Of a stretch of 21,580 nt of DNA, positions 20,108 to 21,580 are shown piece after piece. Position 1 is the first letter of the stretch; each line of letters opens with the position of its first letter. Below the pieces are notes generated by a model. The model saw nothing but the letters and a program-made list of their open reading frames with translations. It did no database searches and was not told the DNA's origin. The translations under genes and the position numbers were made by a program. The DNA comes from a virus: positions 1-21,580 of IMG/VR virus record IMGVR_UViG_3300050821_009272, one strand, 5' to 3'.

Positions 20108-21580
20108 ATGCGCTTCGGTTTCGTCGGTCCGGCGTATCAATCGGCCTCGCCGCTCGTGGCAGCGGAGCAGCTCATCAACTGGCGGCCGCAAAAAGTGGAA
20201 TCGCCGAATGCGCGCACTGCGTATTTGCTGCTGCCAACGTCCGGCCTCGTGCTCTTCGCGAGACTCGCGGCGGGATTGTCTTCGGTGCGCGGAGAATGGA
20301 CGGGCAACGGGCGCGCCTTCGCTGTCGCTGGAACGCATCTCTATGAATTGCGGGAGTCTGGCGCAGTGGTTGATTACGGCGGCGCCGGCACTGCGTACAA
20401 CCAGATCGTCGATGACGGTCAGCCGGCGACGATGGTGGCGGGAGGGACGGTTGGCGGCATCTATCCTTCACAACTGCTGATTTGCTCCGGGGGAACCCTC
20501 ACCGTATTTTCGCTGGCCTCCAATTCTTTTCAGGCACTGACTACGCCCCCGACCGAAGTGCTGATGGTCGATTTTCTCGATGGCTATTTCATTGCGCTTG
20601 AAGCGACGAACGATTTCAGTGTTTCCAATCCCGAAGACGCGACCACCTGGCCAGGGCTTTCCGTCTCCCAGGTGCAGGTATTTTCCGATCAGTTGTTGGC
20701 CATCGTTGTCGCCAATCGCCTGCTCTGCGTCTTTGGTTCGAAGCGCGCGGTTTTCTATTACACCTCGGGCGCGCCGCTGTTCCCTCTCGATGTGGCTTCG
20801 GGCGGCTTCATGGAAGTCGGCATTGCGGCGCAATATTCCGCCGCCCGCGTTGCCACTCATCAGGGCACGACGATTCTGTGGCTGGGCGGCGATGAGCGCG
20901 GTCAAGGCGTTGTGTATGCGGCCAACGGTTTCACTCCGCAGCGCGTTTCTGATTCTGCGCTTGAATACTGGATGTCGCTGCAGACCACCATCTCCGACGC
21001 CGTGGGCATGGCCCGCCAGGAACAAGGCCAGAACTTTTACGATCTCTGGTTTCCTTCGGCAAACGCGACCTGGACACTCGACGTGGACCTCGGCTGGTGG
21101 CATCGCCGGTCGTCTTTGGTGCAAGGGGTCGAGGCTGCCCATCTTGGGCGCTGCCATATGAACGCCTTTGGTCTTCACCTGGTGGGCGACCGCACCAGCG
21201 GCAACGTCTACAACCTAACTTCGCGTTCCCCGAGCGACAACGGCACTCCTATCCTGCGCACGCGCGTGGGGCCGACGATTGAAAACGAAGGCGGGCAGAT
21301 TCCCGTTCCCATCAACGAATTCCAGGTGGACTTTGAAACCGGCATGGGGCCGATCCCCCCGCTGACCGATGGCTTCGGCAATCCCCGCGATCCCTACGCC
21401 ATGTTTTCGTATTCGGAAGACTACGGCAAGACCTGGACGCCGGAACGGCAAATTGCCTGCGGCCAGGGAGGCAACTTCAATACCGTCGCGATCGACCGCA
21501 GGCTTGGGAGTTGGCGCAGTTGGACTCCTCGTGTGAGAGTTTCTGATCCCATTCCCTGGAGCATCGCCGACGCCTACGTG
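20108..21580 (+). CDS. P22 gp10-like packaged-DNA stabilisation protein (open at right edge)
   Basis: From the ATG at 20108 the frame is open for 491 codons to the window edge. The sequence matches the gp10 type: an N-terminal EQLINWRPQKVESPNARTAYLLLPTSGL (like the usual 'NLYPE ... L..TPGL'), beta-rich propeller-like repeats with FYYTSGAPLFPLDVASGG and GTTILWLGGDERGQGVVY, and a C-terminal YSEDYGKTWTPE and RRLGSWRSWTPRVRVSDP segment that is typical near the end of the family. P22 gp10 is 472 residues, so only a short end is likely missing. It plugs the tail channel to keep DNA inside the head and connects to gp4. Start is three bases after the previous stop. Confidence 0.83.
   Translation, partial: MRFGFVGPAYQSASPLVAAEQLINWRPQKVESPNARTAYLLLPTSGLVLFARLAAGLSSVRGEWTGNGRAFAVAGTHLYELRESGAVVDYGGAGTAYNQIVDDGQPATMVAGGTVGGIYPSQLLICSGGTLTVFSLASNSFQALTTPPTEVLMVDFLDGYFIALEATNDFSVSNPEDATTWPGLSVSQVQVFSDQLLAIVVANRLLCVFGSKRAVFYYTSGAPLFPLDVASGGFMEVGIAAQYSAARVATHQGTTILWLGGDERGQGVVYAANGFTPQRVSDSALEYWMSLQTTISDAVGMARQEQGQNFYDLWFPSANATWTLDVDLGWWHRRSSLVQGVEAAHLGRCHMNAFGLHLVGDRTSGNVYNLTSRSPSDNGTPILRTRVGPTIENEGGQIPVPINEFQVDFETGMGPIPPLTDGFGNPRDPYAMFSYSEDYGKTWTPERQIACGQGGNFNTVAIDRRLGSWRSWTPRVRVSDPIPWSIADAYV

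Noticed and set aside
1-21580. CRISPR array, tRNA genes, insertion sequences or a diversity-generating retroelement
   Set aside because: No regularly spaced repeats, cloverleaf-like sequence, transposase or reverse transcriptase motif was seen by eye; the GloVer repeats are protein repeats only.

Overview
This window is a continuous stretch of a tailed-phage (or prophage) genome, GC-rich by eye, with very tight gene packing: most neighbours overlap by 1-4 bases at ATGA or GTGA junctions. The head genes are of the P22 type: small and large terminase, a 727-residue portal, a scaffold-like protein, a P22-type coat protein, a gp4-like adaptor and a gp10-like DNA-stabilisation protein open at the right edge. 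This suggests a podovirus-like virion. The host is not named by the sequence. A secreted protein made of Gloeo/Verruco (GloVer) repeats, a second protein with a signal peptide ending in a Q-rich 'FGQ/FAQ' junction, and the general codon style point to a soil bacterium of the Acidobacteriota type. This is inference from family distribution as I remember it.

Layout: (1) 1-2731, plus strand: an operon of small proteins alternating Cys-rich putative zinc-binding proteins and single-pass membrane proteins, with a compact cytosine-C5 methyltransferase among them. (2) 2732-4243, plus strand: a secreted GloVer-repeat protein placed right after an orphan Shine-Dalgarno/ATG that stops after two codons, then a small unknown gene. 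(3) 4200-7144, minus strand: an early recombination operon reading leftward from a TTGACA promoter with a palindrome between its -35 and -10. It contains a 47-residue protein, an unknown protein, an ERF-type annealing protein, a YqaJ-type exonuclease, a Cys-rich protein and an HNH protein. (4) 7145-7261: the divergent control region, with several inverted repeats. (5) 7262-9684, plus strand: small basic, zinc-ribbon and membrane proteins and a serine recombinase whose C-terminal helix-turn-helix is missing. (6) 9685-9885: a non-coding stretch with four ATTTGATT repeats. (7) 9886-21580, plus strand: packaging and head module, with a GroES-like co-chaperonin between terminase and portal and a Sec-signal-bearing structural-looking protein directly after the coat gene.

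Working together: the leftward genes would handle replication-linked recombination (ERF annealing plus exonuclease), the methyltransferase could protect phage DNA, terminase and portal package it, and the coat, scaffold, adaptor and stabiliser build and seal the head, possibly with help from the GroES-like protein. No repressor, lysis genes, tail fibre genes, tRNA or CRISPR array was recognised in the window. The least expected items are the GloVer cargo gene, the signal peptide within the head operon, the co-chaperonin, the recombinase lacking a DNA-binding domain, and a Glu-to-Gln change in the exonuclease active site.
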